From positions 434,001-498,000 of the forward strand of contig NZ_UGIB01000001.1 in NCBI RefSeq assembly GCF_900451005.1: DNA of 64,000 nt, written 5' to 3'. Positions 37,768 to 47,374 of this stretch are shown here, one piece after another. This stretch comes from Helicobacter fennelliae. Its GTDB lineage: Bacteria; Campylobacterota; Campylobacteria; Campylobacterales; Helicobacteraceae. The translations under genes were made by a program, and so were the position numbers. The first letter of the stretch is position 1. Every line of letters begins with the position of its first letter. The notes under the pieces were generated by a model. The model was not told the origin of the DNA. It did not search any database and saw only the letters and a list, made by a program, of their open reading frames with translations.

Positions 37768-38182
37768 TTAGCTTCTTAAAGCTTGCAAGATTTTATTGAG
37801 ATTATCTTTTTTGATCCCCTTCCATACAAGAAACAAATCCACTATTATCCACACCAAGCCAATCCAATACATTATTGCTCCTAAACAAGTTACAATATCT
37901 ATTTTACCTGCATCGCCTATAGCTGCTATATCAACCTATGACAAGCACAAGCTTAATAATACCAAGCAATGTATCGCCTTTATAAAATCTATCTGCTCCA
38001 AAACCACCCAAAAAAATTCCTAGCACAAGTCCTACAATCTTTGACTTAAAAGGTATTAGATTAAGTCTATTGGCTTTGTCTTGTGAGAGATTAGCAAGCT
38101 CATTTTGTAGCATATATGTTGATTCTTGTGGGATTTTATCCTGCCGCACTGCAAGTAAAGTTTGCACCTGATTAGATTCCAT
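37768..38182 (-). pseudogene. TM2-domain protein, disrupted by a single-base frameshift
   Basis: From ATG 38182 the frame gives 83 residues ending in TM2-type FLGGFGADRFYKGDTLLGIIK, then a premature TGA near 37931. In another frame the family's second half continues: LGAIMYWIGLVWIIVDLFLV then WKGIKKDN, ending at TAA 37768-37770. Removing one T from GGTTGAT near 37935 would rejoin both parts into about 137 residues. TM2 proteins are small inner-membrane proteins of unclear role. It could be a real mutation or a sequencing error. Confidence 0.75.
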
Positions 38183-38344
38183 TTGTTACTCCTTAATTTG
38201 AATTGAGTCCAAGATCAAAACACTACATAACTTAAAAAACATCAAAGGAATATTTCCTTATATAAACTCAATATCAAGCAATTATTACTTTGTTATAAAT
38301 TATGAGAAAAATTACTACACTTTTTCAAAAACCTCAAGGATTGT

Positions 38345-38631
38345 ATGTCTAAATATGATAAGTTGCGCACATCTAAGCTCTCTCAGCGTGATATTGCAGG
38401 GATTTTGCAGATTGATACAAAGCCACTTTAGAATTGGCGTAAAAATAAGCCCGAACTTTATGCAATCGTAATGCTTAGATTTCGCTTCAAAGAATTGCTT
38501 GAGCTACAAAAAGCGCACTATGAAGAGTTGCAAGAGATAGAAAAAAGGTTTTATACCCGAAAAATCCAGCAATTAAACAAAAAGTATAGATTCGCAGAAT
38601 CCAAACCCCCTCATTATCCCCTCTTGCCTAT
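38345..38631 (+). pseudogene. Short HTH protein with internal stop codon
   Basis: From ATG 38345 the frame reads MSKYDKLRTSKLSQRDIAG then ILQIDTKPL, a TAG stop at 38429-38431, then NWRKNKPELYAIV and a charged coiled segment. The pattern (KLSQRDIAxIL, NWRKNKPELY) is that of small HTH proteins of phage or mobile-element type; the stop replaces what is normally an aromatic or charged residue before NWRK. The 3' end runs into the convergent ung gene, so the original end may be lost. Confidence 0.6.
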
Positions 38632-39342
38632 TTATTCCACCCGCCAATCAAAAGGAGTCTTGCCTGCTTGCTGCAAAATCTGCTGGGCTTTAAGAAACAC
38701 TCCACTACCTACAAATCCCCTTGCCAATGGGCTTGGGTGCGGGGCTGTGATGATAAAGTGCTTGCGCGTGTCTATGAGCGGAATTTTTTGCTTCGCATAA
38801 TTTCCCCAAAGCATAAAAATAATGCCCTCGCGCTGCGTTGAAAGGCGAGTGATAACCGCATCGCTAAACTTCTCCCAGCCAAAAGATTTATGAGAGCTTG
38901 CCATTCCTTTTTGCACGCTAAAAATAGAATTTAATAACAATGCTCCCCTTTTCGCCCACGCGGTGAGATCGCCTGTATTTGGCATTACAAGCCCTAAGCT
39001 TTGCTCTAGCTCTTTATAGATATTTTTTAGACTTGGTGGTATAGGCACACATCGTGGCACACTAAAGCTTAGCCCCATAGCTTGCGGAATCTCACGCAAA
39101 ACCCCGCAATCATTATACATATAGCTTCCATGATAGGGATCTTGCCCCAAAATAACGATTTGGACTTTGTGCGGAGGTGTGAGATTAAAGGCATTAAATG
39201 TAAGCTCTCGTGGTGGAAAAATAATCTGTCGTTGCGCTATGGCGTGATTATAATGTTTGATAATTTCCTTAAAATATGGCTTTTCAAACTCATCGCCTAA
39301 AAATTCTATCCATTCAGGGCTTAGTGTTTTGGGAATTGACAT
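38632..39342 (-). CDS. ung: Uracil-DNA glycosylase
   Basis: Removes uracil from DNA. The 236 residues hold the water-activating loop GQDPYHG (Asp and Tyr present), GLSFSVP, the ALLLNSIFSV strand, and the catalytic His motif APHPSPLA. About ten extra residues (SYMYNDCGVLREI) sit between GQDPYHG and the GLSFS block compared with short bacterial homologues. It starts 6 nt after the AAA+ ATPase gene on the same strand. Confidence 0.96.
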   Translation of the reverse strand: MSIPKTLSPEWIEFLGDEFEKPYFKEIIKHYNHAIAQRQIIFPPRELTFNAFNLTPPHKVQIVILGQDPYHGSYMYNDCGVLREIPQAMGLSFSVPRCVPIPPSLKNIYKELEQSLGLVMPNTGDLTAWAKRGALLLNSIFSVQKGMASSHKSFGWEKFSDAVITRLSTQREGIIFMLWGNYAKQKIPLIDTRKHFIITAPHPSPLARGFVGSGVFLKAQQILQQAGKTPFDWRVE

Positions 39343-39347
39343 TGCGT

Positions 39348-41072
39348 TTATATAGCGTTAAACCCAACGCTTTTTCCTCCATCAAAGTTGCCGCTTATCT
39401 CGCGCTTGATTTCTTCGATAAAGTCATTTTTGCTAAATACAGGACGTTCTCTTGTAGCGACTTTGTAGGCGGTATTTTTGATGATGAGTGCGATTTGAGC
39501 CCCGCTAAGATCATACTCACAAAGCTCTTTTGAGAGTGAATGAATCGTATCATTTTTGGCATATGTGGCGTTTTGTGGAAGGTATTTTTTCCAGATAGAT
39601 TCTCTTTGTTCTTGTGTTGGACGCCTAAATTCTATTTTGTAATTAAATCGCCTTGAAAATGCAGAATCTATGGTCTCTATCAAGTTTGTTGTCGCGATGA
39701 GGATTCCGCTAAATTTCTCAATCTGCTCCAAAAAAATATTTTGCATTTGGTTATGCATTTTTTCTGTGGCATTGCCACTGCTAGCGCGCAAGCTCAAAAA
39801 CTGATCCGCCTCATCGAGCAAAAGCACAGGTTCGTTTTTGATTTTTTTGGAGATTTCTTTGTAATCATCAAAAATTTTTCTGACATTTTTTTCAGATTCT
39901 CCGACATACATTGAGAGGATTTTAGAGCAATCAAAGCTTAGAATCTGCTTTTTGAGAGCTTTTGCCAAGCCTAATGCGCTTAATGTTTTGCCAGTCCCCG
40001 GAGGTCCAAAAAACAAAATCTTTGCCTCAATGCCCTTATTTTTGTCTTTGATTCCCCATTCTTTGAGCCTTGCTATGACCCTAGAATCCACTTGCTGCAA
40101 AATAGATTCTAGCATACTTTGCGTGTGTGGGGGCAGGATAATGTCTTTGAGGCTTGTTTTTGGCTCTAAAAGCTCAAAGACTTCTTGATTTTTGATTACA
40201 GATGCAAGGGTTGTGCGCGGGGTGGTTTTTTTGGCATTTTGGTGTGTGATTTTTTGGAGTATTTCTTCTGGGATAAAAAATGTGCGGATAATTCCACCAA
40301 AAGGATTAAGCATTTCATCATAATCGATAAGGTTTTTTTGGATAAGGGGCGATTTTTCATCAAGCAAAGAGCGGTTTTTGATTTTGTCGTATTCATCGAT
40401 ACTAATAAGCTCTATGAGGGTATTCATCTCTCTATAAATGCCATCGCCACCGGCGTATTCTTCTTTCAGCAATGCAAAAAAAATAATTTCTTCTTTGAAG
40501 TTGAGATTGTTTTCTTTAATGAGATGAAGCACAGAAATATTTGCTGTGGTGATCGCTAAGCGCGCTTTTATGCGCTCTTCTATGATTTTGAGCTGATGAG
40601 TCATTCGCGAGACAGAGAGCCCTTTAGAATCTAGATTGATTTTTTTGAGCATATCAATACGCAAAAACTGATCTTTTAAGAATTCTAAATGATCGCTATA
40701 AGGCGTGATTTCAGGAATGTCGATTTTTGGTGAGCCTTCTTCTAACAGCCGATAAAATGATGGCGAAAGGCAAACTTCAGTGCTTAGTAGCTCTAAAAGC
40801 GTCCAATCTTTGGTGCGGATAAATCCGCTTGAGATGATCCACCCAGAATCTAGTAAGTTTTTGATTTTGGGAAGATGTGCGATTATGGTGTTTTGCTCAT
40901 TGCCAAAGCATGCTTTAAGGAGTTGCAAAATCTCAATCTCATTGCTTCCTTCAAAAAGCATTTTTGTCATAAAAAGTAAGATTCTCGCTTCATCAGCAGA
41001 GCATTTGAGATGTGGGTAAATGGCGGTTTTTTTGATGTCTTTGTGCTTTAAAAAATCATTCAAATATTGCAT
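39348..41072 (-). CDS. AAA+ ATPase, single module
   Basis: A 574-residue protein. The N-terminal 330 residues are helical and family-specific; the AAA+ core follows, with Walker A FGPPGTGKTLSALG (about 360), Walker B VLLLDEADQF, sensor-1 LIATTN and the arginine-finger region SAFSRRFNYKIEF. Resembles classical AAA unfoldase-type modules. No membrane segment or protease domain. The order AAA ATPase, hypothetical, pepF corresponds to HP0468-HP0470 in H. pylori. Substrate unknown. Confidence 0.85.
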   Translation of the reverse strand: MQYLNDFLKHKDIKKTAIYPHLKCSADEARILLFMTKMLFEGSNEIEILQLLKACFGNEQNTIIAHLPKIKNLLDSGWIISSGFIRTKDWTLLELLSTEVCLSPSFYRLLEEGSPKIDIPEITPYSDHLEFLKDQFLRIDMLKKINLDSKGLSVSRMTHQLKIIEERIKARLAITTANISVLHLIKENNLNFKEEIIFFALLKEEYAGGDGIYREMNTLIELISIDEYDKIKNRSLLDEKSPLIQKNLIDYDEMLNPFGGIIRTFFIPEEILQKITHQNAKKTTPRTTLASVIKNQEVFELLEPKTSLKDIILPPHTQSMLESILQQVDSRVIARLKEWGIKDKNKGIEAKILFFGPPGTGKTLSALGLAKALKKQILSFDCSKILSMYVGESEKNVRKIFDDYKEISKKIKNEPVLLLDEADQFLSLRASSGNATEKMHNQMQNIFLEQIEKFSGILIATTNLIETIDSAFSRRFNYKIEFRRPTQEQRESIWKKYLPQNATYAKNDTIHSLSKELCEYDLSGAQIALIIKNTAYKVATRERPVFSKNDFIEEIKREISGNFDGGKSVGFNAI

Positions 41073-41084
41073 TGTGTTCCTTAT

Positions 41085-41585
41085 TTATTTTTTGAGATCT
41101 TGAATGATTTTGAGATTGTCTTGATTAGAAAAAAGAGCTTGGATAGATTCTTGCTCATCAAGACTTAGCGCGTTTTGGTGCGTATTTTGGTGCGTATTTT
41201 GATGTGATTCTTCTTCCTCTTCCTCTTCTTCTTGCTGAAATGCAACCTCAGGATCAACGCGCGAAAAAATCACGCGCACACCAATGATAATCTGATAAAT
41301 CCCATCAATGCTAACCTCAACAAAATTTCCTTCATCATCAGATCCAAACCCCGCTTCAAATGTAACCTTATCATCCCTTATATACAAGCTCTCAAATGTA
41401 TAGCCCGCTAAGATAAAATGCGGAAAAGGACCAAATTTTTGCACGATTTCCTCAGGCAGTGGTGGATTGAAGCTGACTTTACTGATATGGCATACCATAG
41501 AAAAGTAGAATCTATTATCATACAAATAGCGCAACATATCGATACAAAAGGTATTGTAGATGTTTTTAAATTGCTTATATAACAT
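41085..41585 (-). CDS. Hypothetical protein, possibly SspB-like, with acidic and HQNT repeats
   Basis: ATG 41585, overlapping the end of pepF, is preferred over an upstream ATG inside pepF because AAAAAAGG precedes it; 166 residues. The first about 110 residues resemble the SspB fold of ClpXP adaptors: an N-terminal helix, a PHFILAGYT strand region, VTFEAGFGSDDEGNFVEVSI and IYQIIIGVRVIFSR; this is a by-eye similarity only. A run of about nine Glu then HQNT units encoded by a 12-bp tandem repeat follows, and a short C-terminal helix could be a tether, as in SspB. Its neighbour is an AAA+ ATPase. Confidence 0.5.
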   Translation of the reverse strand: MLYKQFKNIYNTFCIDMLRYLYDNRFYFSMVCHISKVSFNPPLPEEIVQKFGPFPHFILAGYTFESLYIRDDKVTFEAGFGSDDEGNFVEVSIDGIYQIIIGVRVIFSRVDPEVAFQQEEEEEEEESHQNTHQNTHQNALSLDEQESIQALFSNQDNLKIIQDLKK

Positions 41586-43392
41586 GCAAAAGCCTTTTTT
41601 GCAACTCTTGAAATTCTTGAAGCATTTTTTGGACTTCTTTGATACCGATTTGCCAGAATCTCTCATCTTCTATATCAAATCCAAATGTCTTGATGAGATC
41701 TCTTGGCGATTTGCTTCCGCCAGCACTTAAGAAATTCGTATAGAGTTTGACAAAATTTTTGCACTTGCCACTTTTGTATAGCCCAAACAACGCAAGCACC
41801 AAAAGTTGCCCGTAGCTATACGCATAGCAATAAAATGGCGAATGGATAAAATGAGGAATGTAGCTCCACCAGCGATCATATCGCTTTGTAAGCGTGAGAC
41901 TTTCGCCAAACATTTTTTGATTTTCCTCTCTCCAGATTCTGTCAAAATCTTGGATTTTGAGCTCATGCTCTTGATTGTGGATTGCGCGCTCAAAATTTGT
42001 CATCACAATCTGCCGAAAAAGCGTTGAAAATATATCCTCAAGCTTTGAAGAATAGATACTTAAAAGTTCTTGGGTGTTAAGATTTTGCTTGAGATAATCA
42101 AAAAGTAGCATTTCTCCAAATACAGAGGCTGTTTCTGCAGTTGTAAGCGGTGTATCGTGATTGAGACAGCCCACAGATTTGCTTAATTCTTGATGTATCA
42201 TATGCCCAAATTCATGCGCTATGGTGAAAGCATCTCTGCGATTGCCAGTCCAATTCAAAAGCACATACGGGTGCGCGCTAGGCACGCAACCATGACTAAA
42301 TGCGCCACCTCTTTTGTTTGGCGTTGGGTGTGAGCTTACCCAGCCCTCTTTGATCGCTTTTTTGGCGATTTCACCAAATGGCTTAGAAAAAGCACTATAT
42401 GTTTGTATCACAAGCTCTAAAGCTTGGTTATATTGCAGAGTTGTATTACTTTGATAAATAGGCGCATAGCGATCATAATCTTTGAGCTTAAATCCCAAAA
42501 CCTGTGATTTAATCGCATAGTATTGATGCACGATGTGAAAATTTTTATTCACGATTTTAATCATCGTATCGACACTTTTTTGGGTGGTTTGATTAGCAAT
42601 ATGCCGGAAAATCTCTTTATTAGGATAGTTTCGCAAACGTTTTTGAATGCTTAAATCCTTACGCACCATATTTAAAATATAACTAAGAAGCGCGCTAGAA
42701 TCTTGCAAGGATTTAGAGAAGTCTTTTTGCGCTTTTTTGCGGACTTTTCTATCATTGCTATATAGCAGGGCTAAGACTTCCTCCTCGCTTTGTTTATGCT
42801 TGCCAATTTTTAGGCTTGCAAGATGCTCATCAAAGAGCCTACTAAACGCATTGACTCCGACAGCAGAAGTCGCCATAAGGGCTTTTTCGACATTAAGCTC
42901 AAGCTGATAGACTTTTTGGGCTAGTAGATTCTGCAAATAAAAGCTGTATTTTTTGGAAGCTTTGATAAATGATTTTTGGATTTTTGCAGGAAGATTGCAA
43001 AACTCAAGCTCAAAAAACAGCAAATGCTCATAAATTTCATTGCTTAGCATTTCGTATTTGCCATAGAAATCGCCCTTTGTCGTATCCTCTGCAAATACCA
43101 AAAACGCATAAGTCATAATCCTAGAAATGCGCTCAATGAGCGATTCGTATTGCATAATAGAATCTAAAAATTCATCAGGCATAAGCTTTGCAAGAGAGGA
43201 GGAGTATTTTTTTTCAAAGGCTAGGACTTGCTTTTGGGTTTCTTTGAGAAAAGTATCAAGGGCTTGTTTGCTTGCAAATAATGGTGTAAGATTCCATTTG
43301 TGAGTAAGAGATGTAGTAGCAGATGAGCGCGAATGAGGCGATGTGGCTGATGATGAAAAATTGGCTAAGGTGGCTGGTGTAGTTTTTGACAT
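41575..43392 (-). CDS. pepF: Oligoendopeptidase F
   Basis: M3-family zinc metallopeptidase that cleaves short peptides in the cytoplasm; 605 residues as expected. The zinc site is AHEFGHMIHQE (about 395), followed by the third ligand Glu in TTAETASVFGE. The N-terminal region is Ser/Thr/Ala-rich (residues 1-30), an addition to the conserved start HKWNLTPLF. The 3' end overlaps the start of the next gene by 11 nt. Confidence 0.96.
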   Translation of the reverse strand: MSKTTPATLANFSSSATSPHSRSSATTSLTHKWNLTPLFASKQALDTFLKETQKQVLAFEKKYSSSLAKLMPDEFLDSIMQYESLIERISRIMTYAFLVFAEDTTKGDFYGKYEMLSNEIYEHLLFFELEFCNLPAKIQKSFIKASKKYSFYLQNLLAQKVYQLELNVEKALMATSAVGVNAFSRLFDEHLASLKIGKHKQSEEEVLALLYSNDRKVRKKAQKDFSKSLQDSSALLSYILNMVRKDLSIQKRLRNYPNKEIFRHIANQTTQKSVDTMIKIVNKNFHIVHQYYAIKSQVLGFKLKDYDRYAPIYQSNTTLQYNQALELVIQTYSAFSKPFGEIAKKAIKEGWVSSHPTPNKRGGAFSHGCVPSAHPYVLLNWTGNRRDAFTIAHEFGHMIHQELSKSVGCLNHDTPLTTAETASVFGEMLLFDYLKQNLNTQELLSIYSSKLEDIFSTLFRQIVMTNFERAIHNQEHELKIQDFDRIWREENQKMFGESLTLTKRYDRWWSYIPHFIHSPFYCYAYSYGQLLVLALFGLYKSGKCKNFVKLYTNFLSAGGSKSPRDLIKTFGFDIEDERFWQIGIKEVQKMLQEFQELQKRLLHVI

Positions 43393-43528
43393 TAATTGTC
43401 CTTTGTGTAAAATTTGCGTAAAATCTGTGAAATCCTACAATTTTGCTATAAAATTTTGTATAAAAGCTTGATTGTAACACAAATTCAAAAATTAAATACT
43501 AAGCGTATGAAAAGTGTGTGAAAAATCC

Positions 43529-43544
43529 TAGATTCTAGAATCTA
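43529..43544. repeat. Palindrome TAGATTCTAGAATCTA at the end of the PLD gene
   Basis: A perfect 16-bp palindrome made of two octamers head to head. It contains the TAG stop codon of the minus-strand PLD gene (43542-43544). Equivalent palindromes lie at 2436-2451 (containing the cysK stop) and 36664-36679. Confidence 0.85.
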
Positions 43545-45089
43545 CATTTGATTCTCTGGCATAATCTTTGCAAGCACACTCACAAACCTCACCCACCAGC
43601 TTGTATCCGGCGAATGCGTAAAACAAAGCGTTTTATTATCGCTTTCATCATCATAAGCACACCAAGTTGTTTTGTTATTAATCCGCTTAAGCTTCCAAGC
43701 TTTTTGCATATCGATTTGGATAAGCTTTGTCATTTCTTTTGCAAATTCCTCATTATCAAATATCGCCACAACTTCAGTATTAATCACACTTGAACGTGGA
43801 TCAAGATTAAAGCTCCCAACACAAGATATTTTATTATCAAACACAAATATTTTGCTATGCAAGCTCGCCCCAGAGCTTACTTTACCGCGGATTTTGATTG
43901 TACCCTCACTTTTTCTGTATTCATAGATATTGGCATTGATTTTGACTAATTTATCCCTATACCGCTCCCACGCAGAATACACCGCCAAAACATCAGTGCT
44001 TGAGAGCGAATTTGTCAAAATAAAATAATTAATCCCTTTTTGCATAGATTCTTTAATGCCCTCAAAGCCCTTTTTGCCCGGCACAAAATACGCCGAAGAG
44101 ATATACACAGAATCTGTAACATTCTCAAGGATTTTTGTAAGCTGTGCTAGAATCTTGCTTGTCGGATTCTTAGCATCAATTTTTTCTGGAGAATCCGCCA
44201 CAAGTACGCCATTACCCCAATAGATTTTATTTTTTTTGTGCTGGTAATTATCAATAAAAACTTGCATAACATCGTGATATTTTTGCCATTCTCCTGTATC
44301 AGATTCTAGCTCTTGAATGACTTTTGAGTAATTTTTCAAAAATTTTTTCATCTTGCGTTTGGAGGGCAAAAACTCAACAGGAATTGAGCGATGATATTCC
44401 CAATATTCCTTGAAACTCTCTTGCGCTTCTTTGGCGACCTGCCCTAAGAAAAACGCATCTGTATCAGAAAAATTCACCCCCAAAGTATTGTCAAAATAAT
44501 TATCAGCGATATTGCGCCCACCCACAATGAGCGCAATCCCATCAACGATAAACATTTTGTTATGCATTCGACGATTGACACGTTTAAAGTCAAGCACCAT
44601 TTCAGAGAGGCGAAAGAGCTTGATTCTATTGCGATAAGGATTAAATATACGCACTTCGATATTTGGATGGTTATTGAGCGCGATAATGTCTGAATAATCA
44701 GAATCTAGCCCATTATCATCGACAAGGATTTTGATTTGCACGCCACGATTTGCTGCCTGCCAAATCTCGTGCATAAGCACCTGTGAGGCGATGTCGTTTT
44801 TGTAGATGTATGTTTGTATTTCGATTGAATACTTTGCCATTCTTGCTAAAGTTGCTCGATGAAGGAGTGCGTATGAGCCATCAGAGATAAGCATCGCTCC
44901 ACTTTTGGTGATGTCTCTAAGCTCTTCAAGATAGGGCAGTGAGAGCGGGCTACTAAGCGGATTATACGCATTGAAGCTACTTTTTTGCAAAGGCTCTTTG
45001 AGATGATGAGTCGAAGGCACGATAGAAGCGCAACCCGCCAAAATAAATATACAAATAACAAACGTTGCCGTTACATAAGCATCATTCAT
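43542..45089 (-). CDS. Phospholipase D/cardiolipin synthase-family lipoprotein
   Basis: A 515-residue PLD-superfamily protein (HP0190-like). The N-terminus has a lipoprotein signal with lipobox LAGC (Cys about 19). Two HKD motifs are present: HNKMFIVDG (about 180) and HSKIFVFDN (about 420), each followed by the GG/GS-N pattern (GGRNIADNY, GSFNLDPRS). It may act as a periplasmic or outer-membrane-facing cardiolipin synthase or phosphodiesterase. RBS AAGAG. Single gene, upstream and divergent from flaA. Confidence 0.88.
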   Translation of the reverse strand: MNDAYVTATFVICIFILAGCASIVPSTHHLKEPLQKSSFNAYNPLSSPLSLPYLEELRDITKSGAMLISDGSYALLHRATLARMAKYSIEIQTYIYKNDIASQVLMHEIWQAANRGVQIKILVDDNGLDSDYSDIIALNNHPNIEVRIFNPYRNRIKLFRLSEMVLDFKRVNRRMHNKMFIVDGIALIVGGRNIADNYFDNTLGVNFSDTDAFFLGQVAKEAQESFKEYWEYHRSIPVEFLPSKRKMKKFLKNYSKVIQELESDTGEWQKYHDVMQVFIDNYQHKKNKIYWGNGVLVADSPEKIDAKNPTSKILAQLTKILENVTDSVYISSAYFVPGKKGFEGIKESMQKGINYFILTNSLSSTDVLAVYSAWERYRDKLVKINANIYEYRKSEGTIKIRGKVSSGASLHSKIFVFDNKISCVGSFNLDPRSSVINTEVVAIFDNEEFAKEMTKLIQIDMQKAWKLKRINNKTTWCAYDDESDNKTLCFTHSPDTSWWVRFVSVLAKIMPENQM

Positions 45090-45222
45090 ATGCGCTCTTT
45101 TAGATTTGGATTTTAGTTTTAAGATTTTAGATTCTAGCCAAAAAAGAGCTATTCTAGCATAAATGCGCTAAATACAAAAATCAAATCCCGCAAAATCTCT
45201 ACGCAAAATTTTTAAAAAAGTA

Positions 45223-45249
45223 TTGAAAAATTTTTTAGCATGTCGATTG
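45223..45249 (+). promoter_or_regulatory. Putative sigma28 (FliA) promoter of flaA
   Basis: GTCGATTG at 45242-45249 resembles the flagellar sigma28 -10 (GCCGATAA/CGATWT), with an A-rich TTGAAAAA element about 15 nt upstream as the weak -35. It lies 56 nt before flaA, whose homologue in H. pylori is sigma28-dependent. Confidence 0.55.
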
Positions 45250-45304
45250 TAGTTTTTGTCCGAGGCAAGGAAGCCTTAGGTTATATTAATAAAAGGAGTT
45301 ACAA

Positions 45305-46843
45305 ATGGCTTTTCAAATTAACACAAACATAAATGCGCTTAACGCACATGCTTCAGGTGTAGGCACACAATTAGGTCTTAAAAATTCTTTGGAAAAATTA
45401 AGCTCAGGGCTTAGAATCAACAAAGCAGCAGATGATGCTTCTGGTATGACTATCGCTGATAGCTTAAGAAGTCAAGCAAGTGCTCTAGGTCAAGCAATCA
45501 GCAACACAAATGATGGTATCGGTATCATTCAAATCGCTGATAAGGCAATGGACGAAATGCTTAAAATCCTTGACACAGTGAAAGTCAAAGCGACACAAGC
45601 CGCACAAGATGGACAAACCAAAGACTCAAGAAAGGCTATCCAAAGCGACATTATTCGTTTGATTCAAGGGTTGGATTATATCGGTAATACAACATCTTAC
45701 AACGGACAAGCTTTGCTTTCTGGTCAATGGACAAACAAAGAATTCCAAGTTGGTGCGTATTCAAACCAATCAATCAAAGCATCAATCGGAGCTACAACAT
45801 CTGACAAAATCGGGCAAGTGCGCTTAGAAACAGGTGTGATGATTACAGCTTCTGGTGAAGTTGCATTGAAATTCCGACAAGTTGATGGAGTTAATGACGT
45901 GCAACTTGAAACTGTCAAAATCTCAACTTCTGCTGGCACAGGTCTAGGAAACCTCGCTGAAATCATCAACAAAAGCTCCGATAGAAGCGGAATCCGCGCA
46001 AACGCAGTTGTGCTCTCAACTTCAGATTCTGAAGTCAAAGCTGGTGAGATCCGCGGAATGGTTATCAATGGCTTTACAATCGGTGATATTCTCGGTATCA
46101 AGCAAGCTGATAGCGATGGTCGTTTGGTGCAAGCAATCAATGCTGCAAGCTCTGAAACAGGTGTAGAAGCATTCACAGATAATAAAGGTCGTTTGAATCT
46201 TAGAAGTATCGATGGACGCGGAATTGAAGTCAAAGTCAACCAACAAGGTGGTGGAGCTGGTGGGCAACAACAAGGCACTCTAGCGATCTCTGGAATCAAT
46301 GGTCAAGATCTAGCTGGCACAGGCTCTGTAAATTATGGTCGCCTTTCTTTGACAAGACTCGATTCTCACGACATCATCATCACTGGGACAAATATCAGTG
46401 CAACTGGATTTGGAGCTAACCAAAATGCTGCTGAAACCATTGTCAATCTCCGTGATGTTTTGGGTTTCTTTAATGAATCTGTGCGATCTGCTGCTGGTGC
46501 AAATGAAAATAACGCTATTGCTGAGGGTAATGATGTGTTAGGTGCTGGTGTTACGACATTACGAGGCGCAATGGTCGTTATGGATATCGCAGAATCTGCT
46601 CAAAAAATGCTTGACAAAATCCGCGCGGATCTTGGTTCTGTGCAAGGGCAATTCACTGCGACAGTCAATAACATCACCGTAACTCAAGTGAATGTCAAAG
46701 CGGCTGAAAGTCAAATTCGTGAAGTGGATTTTGCAAGTGAGTCTGCAGAGTTTAACAAATTGAGTATCCTCGCTCAATCTGGAAGCTATGCGATGAGCCA
46801 AGCAAACGCCGCTCAACAAAACATCTTAAGACTTCTTTCTTAA
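45305..46843 (+). CDS. flaA: Flagellin A
   Basis: Major flagellin, 512 residues. The conserved D0/D1 N-terminus ([40 protein letters not shown]) and C-terminus ([26 protein letters not shown]) are intact, with a variable centre (about 180-400). The sequence tracks H. pylori FlaA rather than FlaB in the segments I remember ([35 protein letters not shown]). As in other epsilonproteobacteria the D1 region has changes that evade TLR5. Strong RBS AAAAGGAG. Followed by a clear terminator. Confidence 0.97.
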   Translation: MAFQINTNINALNAHASGVGTQLGLKNSLEKLSSGLRINKAADDASGMTIADSLRSQASALGQAISNTNDGIGIIQIADKAMDEMLKILDTVKVKATQAAQDGQTKDSRKAIQSDIIRLIQGLDYIGNTTSYNGQALLSGQWTNKEFQVGAYSNQSIKASIGATTSDKIGQVRLETGVMITASGEVALKFRQVDGVNDVQLETVKISTSAGTGLGNLAEIINKSSDRSGIRANAVVLSTSDSEVKAGEIRGMVINGFTIGDILGIKQADSDGRLVQAINAASSETGVEAFTDNKGRLNLRSIDGRGIEVKVNQQGGGAGGQQQGTLAISGINGQDLAGTGSVNYGRLSLTRLDSHDIIITGTNISATGFGANQNAAETIVNLRDVLGFFNESVRSAAGANENNAIAEGNDVLGAGVTTLRGAMVVMDIAESAQKMLDKIRADLGSVQGQFTATVNNITVTQVNVKAAESQIREVDFASESAEFNKLSILAQSGSYAMSQANAAQQNILRLLS

Positions 46844-46846
46844 GGC

Positions 46847-46878
46847 TTTAAGCTCCTTTTGGGGCTTAAATCTTTTTA
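46847..46878 (+). terminator. Rho-independent terminator of flaA
   Basis: Stem TTTAAGCTCC pairing with GGGGCTTAAA (one G-T pair), TTTT loop, then TCTTTTTATTTTT. It starts 4 nt after the flaA stop codon. Confidence 0.92.
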
Positions 46879-47374
46879 TTTTTATATTTTTCTCAATTTT
46901 TATCATTCCAATACACTAAACATACACCAAACACAGAATCTATTAATAAAGCACCAATCTAAAAACTTAAAACTAACCGCGTTATTTTGAAATGCAAACA
47001 AAAAATTCAGAATCTAAGAATCTAAAAGTGGATTGCCACGCTTAGCTTCTGCCTCGCTCGCAATGACAAACCCGCCCCCTCAATTGCGAGGACGATAGGA
47101 CGAAGCAATCTAGTCAAAATGGATTGCCACGACTTCCTAGCGGAAGCCTCGCAATGACGACAAAAATGACAGATTCTAGTAGAATCCATGCAAACACAAA
47201 AAGAGTATAAAGAAATTCTCTATTTTTAGCTCATTTTTGTAGTTTTGCGAGTTTAGCAGTGAGTCGCACTATATCGTGCGTCGCCAAAATAAAACAAGAT
47301 AAGCTAAACGAAGCAATCTACAAAAAAAAGCAAAAAGAGAGGATTTAGATCACATGGAAATTTAGATTCTAGAT
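46879..47374. repeat. Gene-free repeat mosaic (region D)
   Basis: No gene is seen; short frames are not supported. It contains two back-to-back CATTGCGAG-type repeats (about 47027-47165) and a copy (47190-47348) of the element at 21622-21780, with a changed hairpin loop (CGCACTATATCGTGCG), flanked by AGAATCTA octamers. Confidence 0.75.

Noticed and set aside
38471-38800. 109-codon plus-strand frame overlapping ung
   Set aside because: Its first part is the tail of the broken HTH gene and the rest is antisense to the clearly coding ung 3' end.
45261-45280. Hairpin in the flaA leader (AGGC/GCCT)
   Set aside because: Only four to five base pairs; too weak to claim a regulatory structure.
45724-46299. 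191-codon minus-strand frame inside flaA
   Set aside because: Fully antisense to a clear flagellin gene and without any recognisable domain or RBS.
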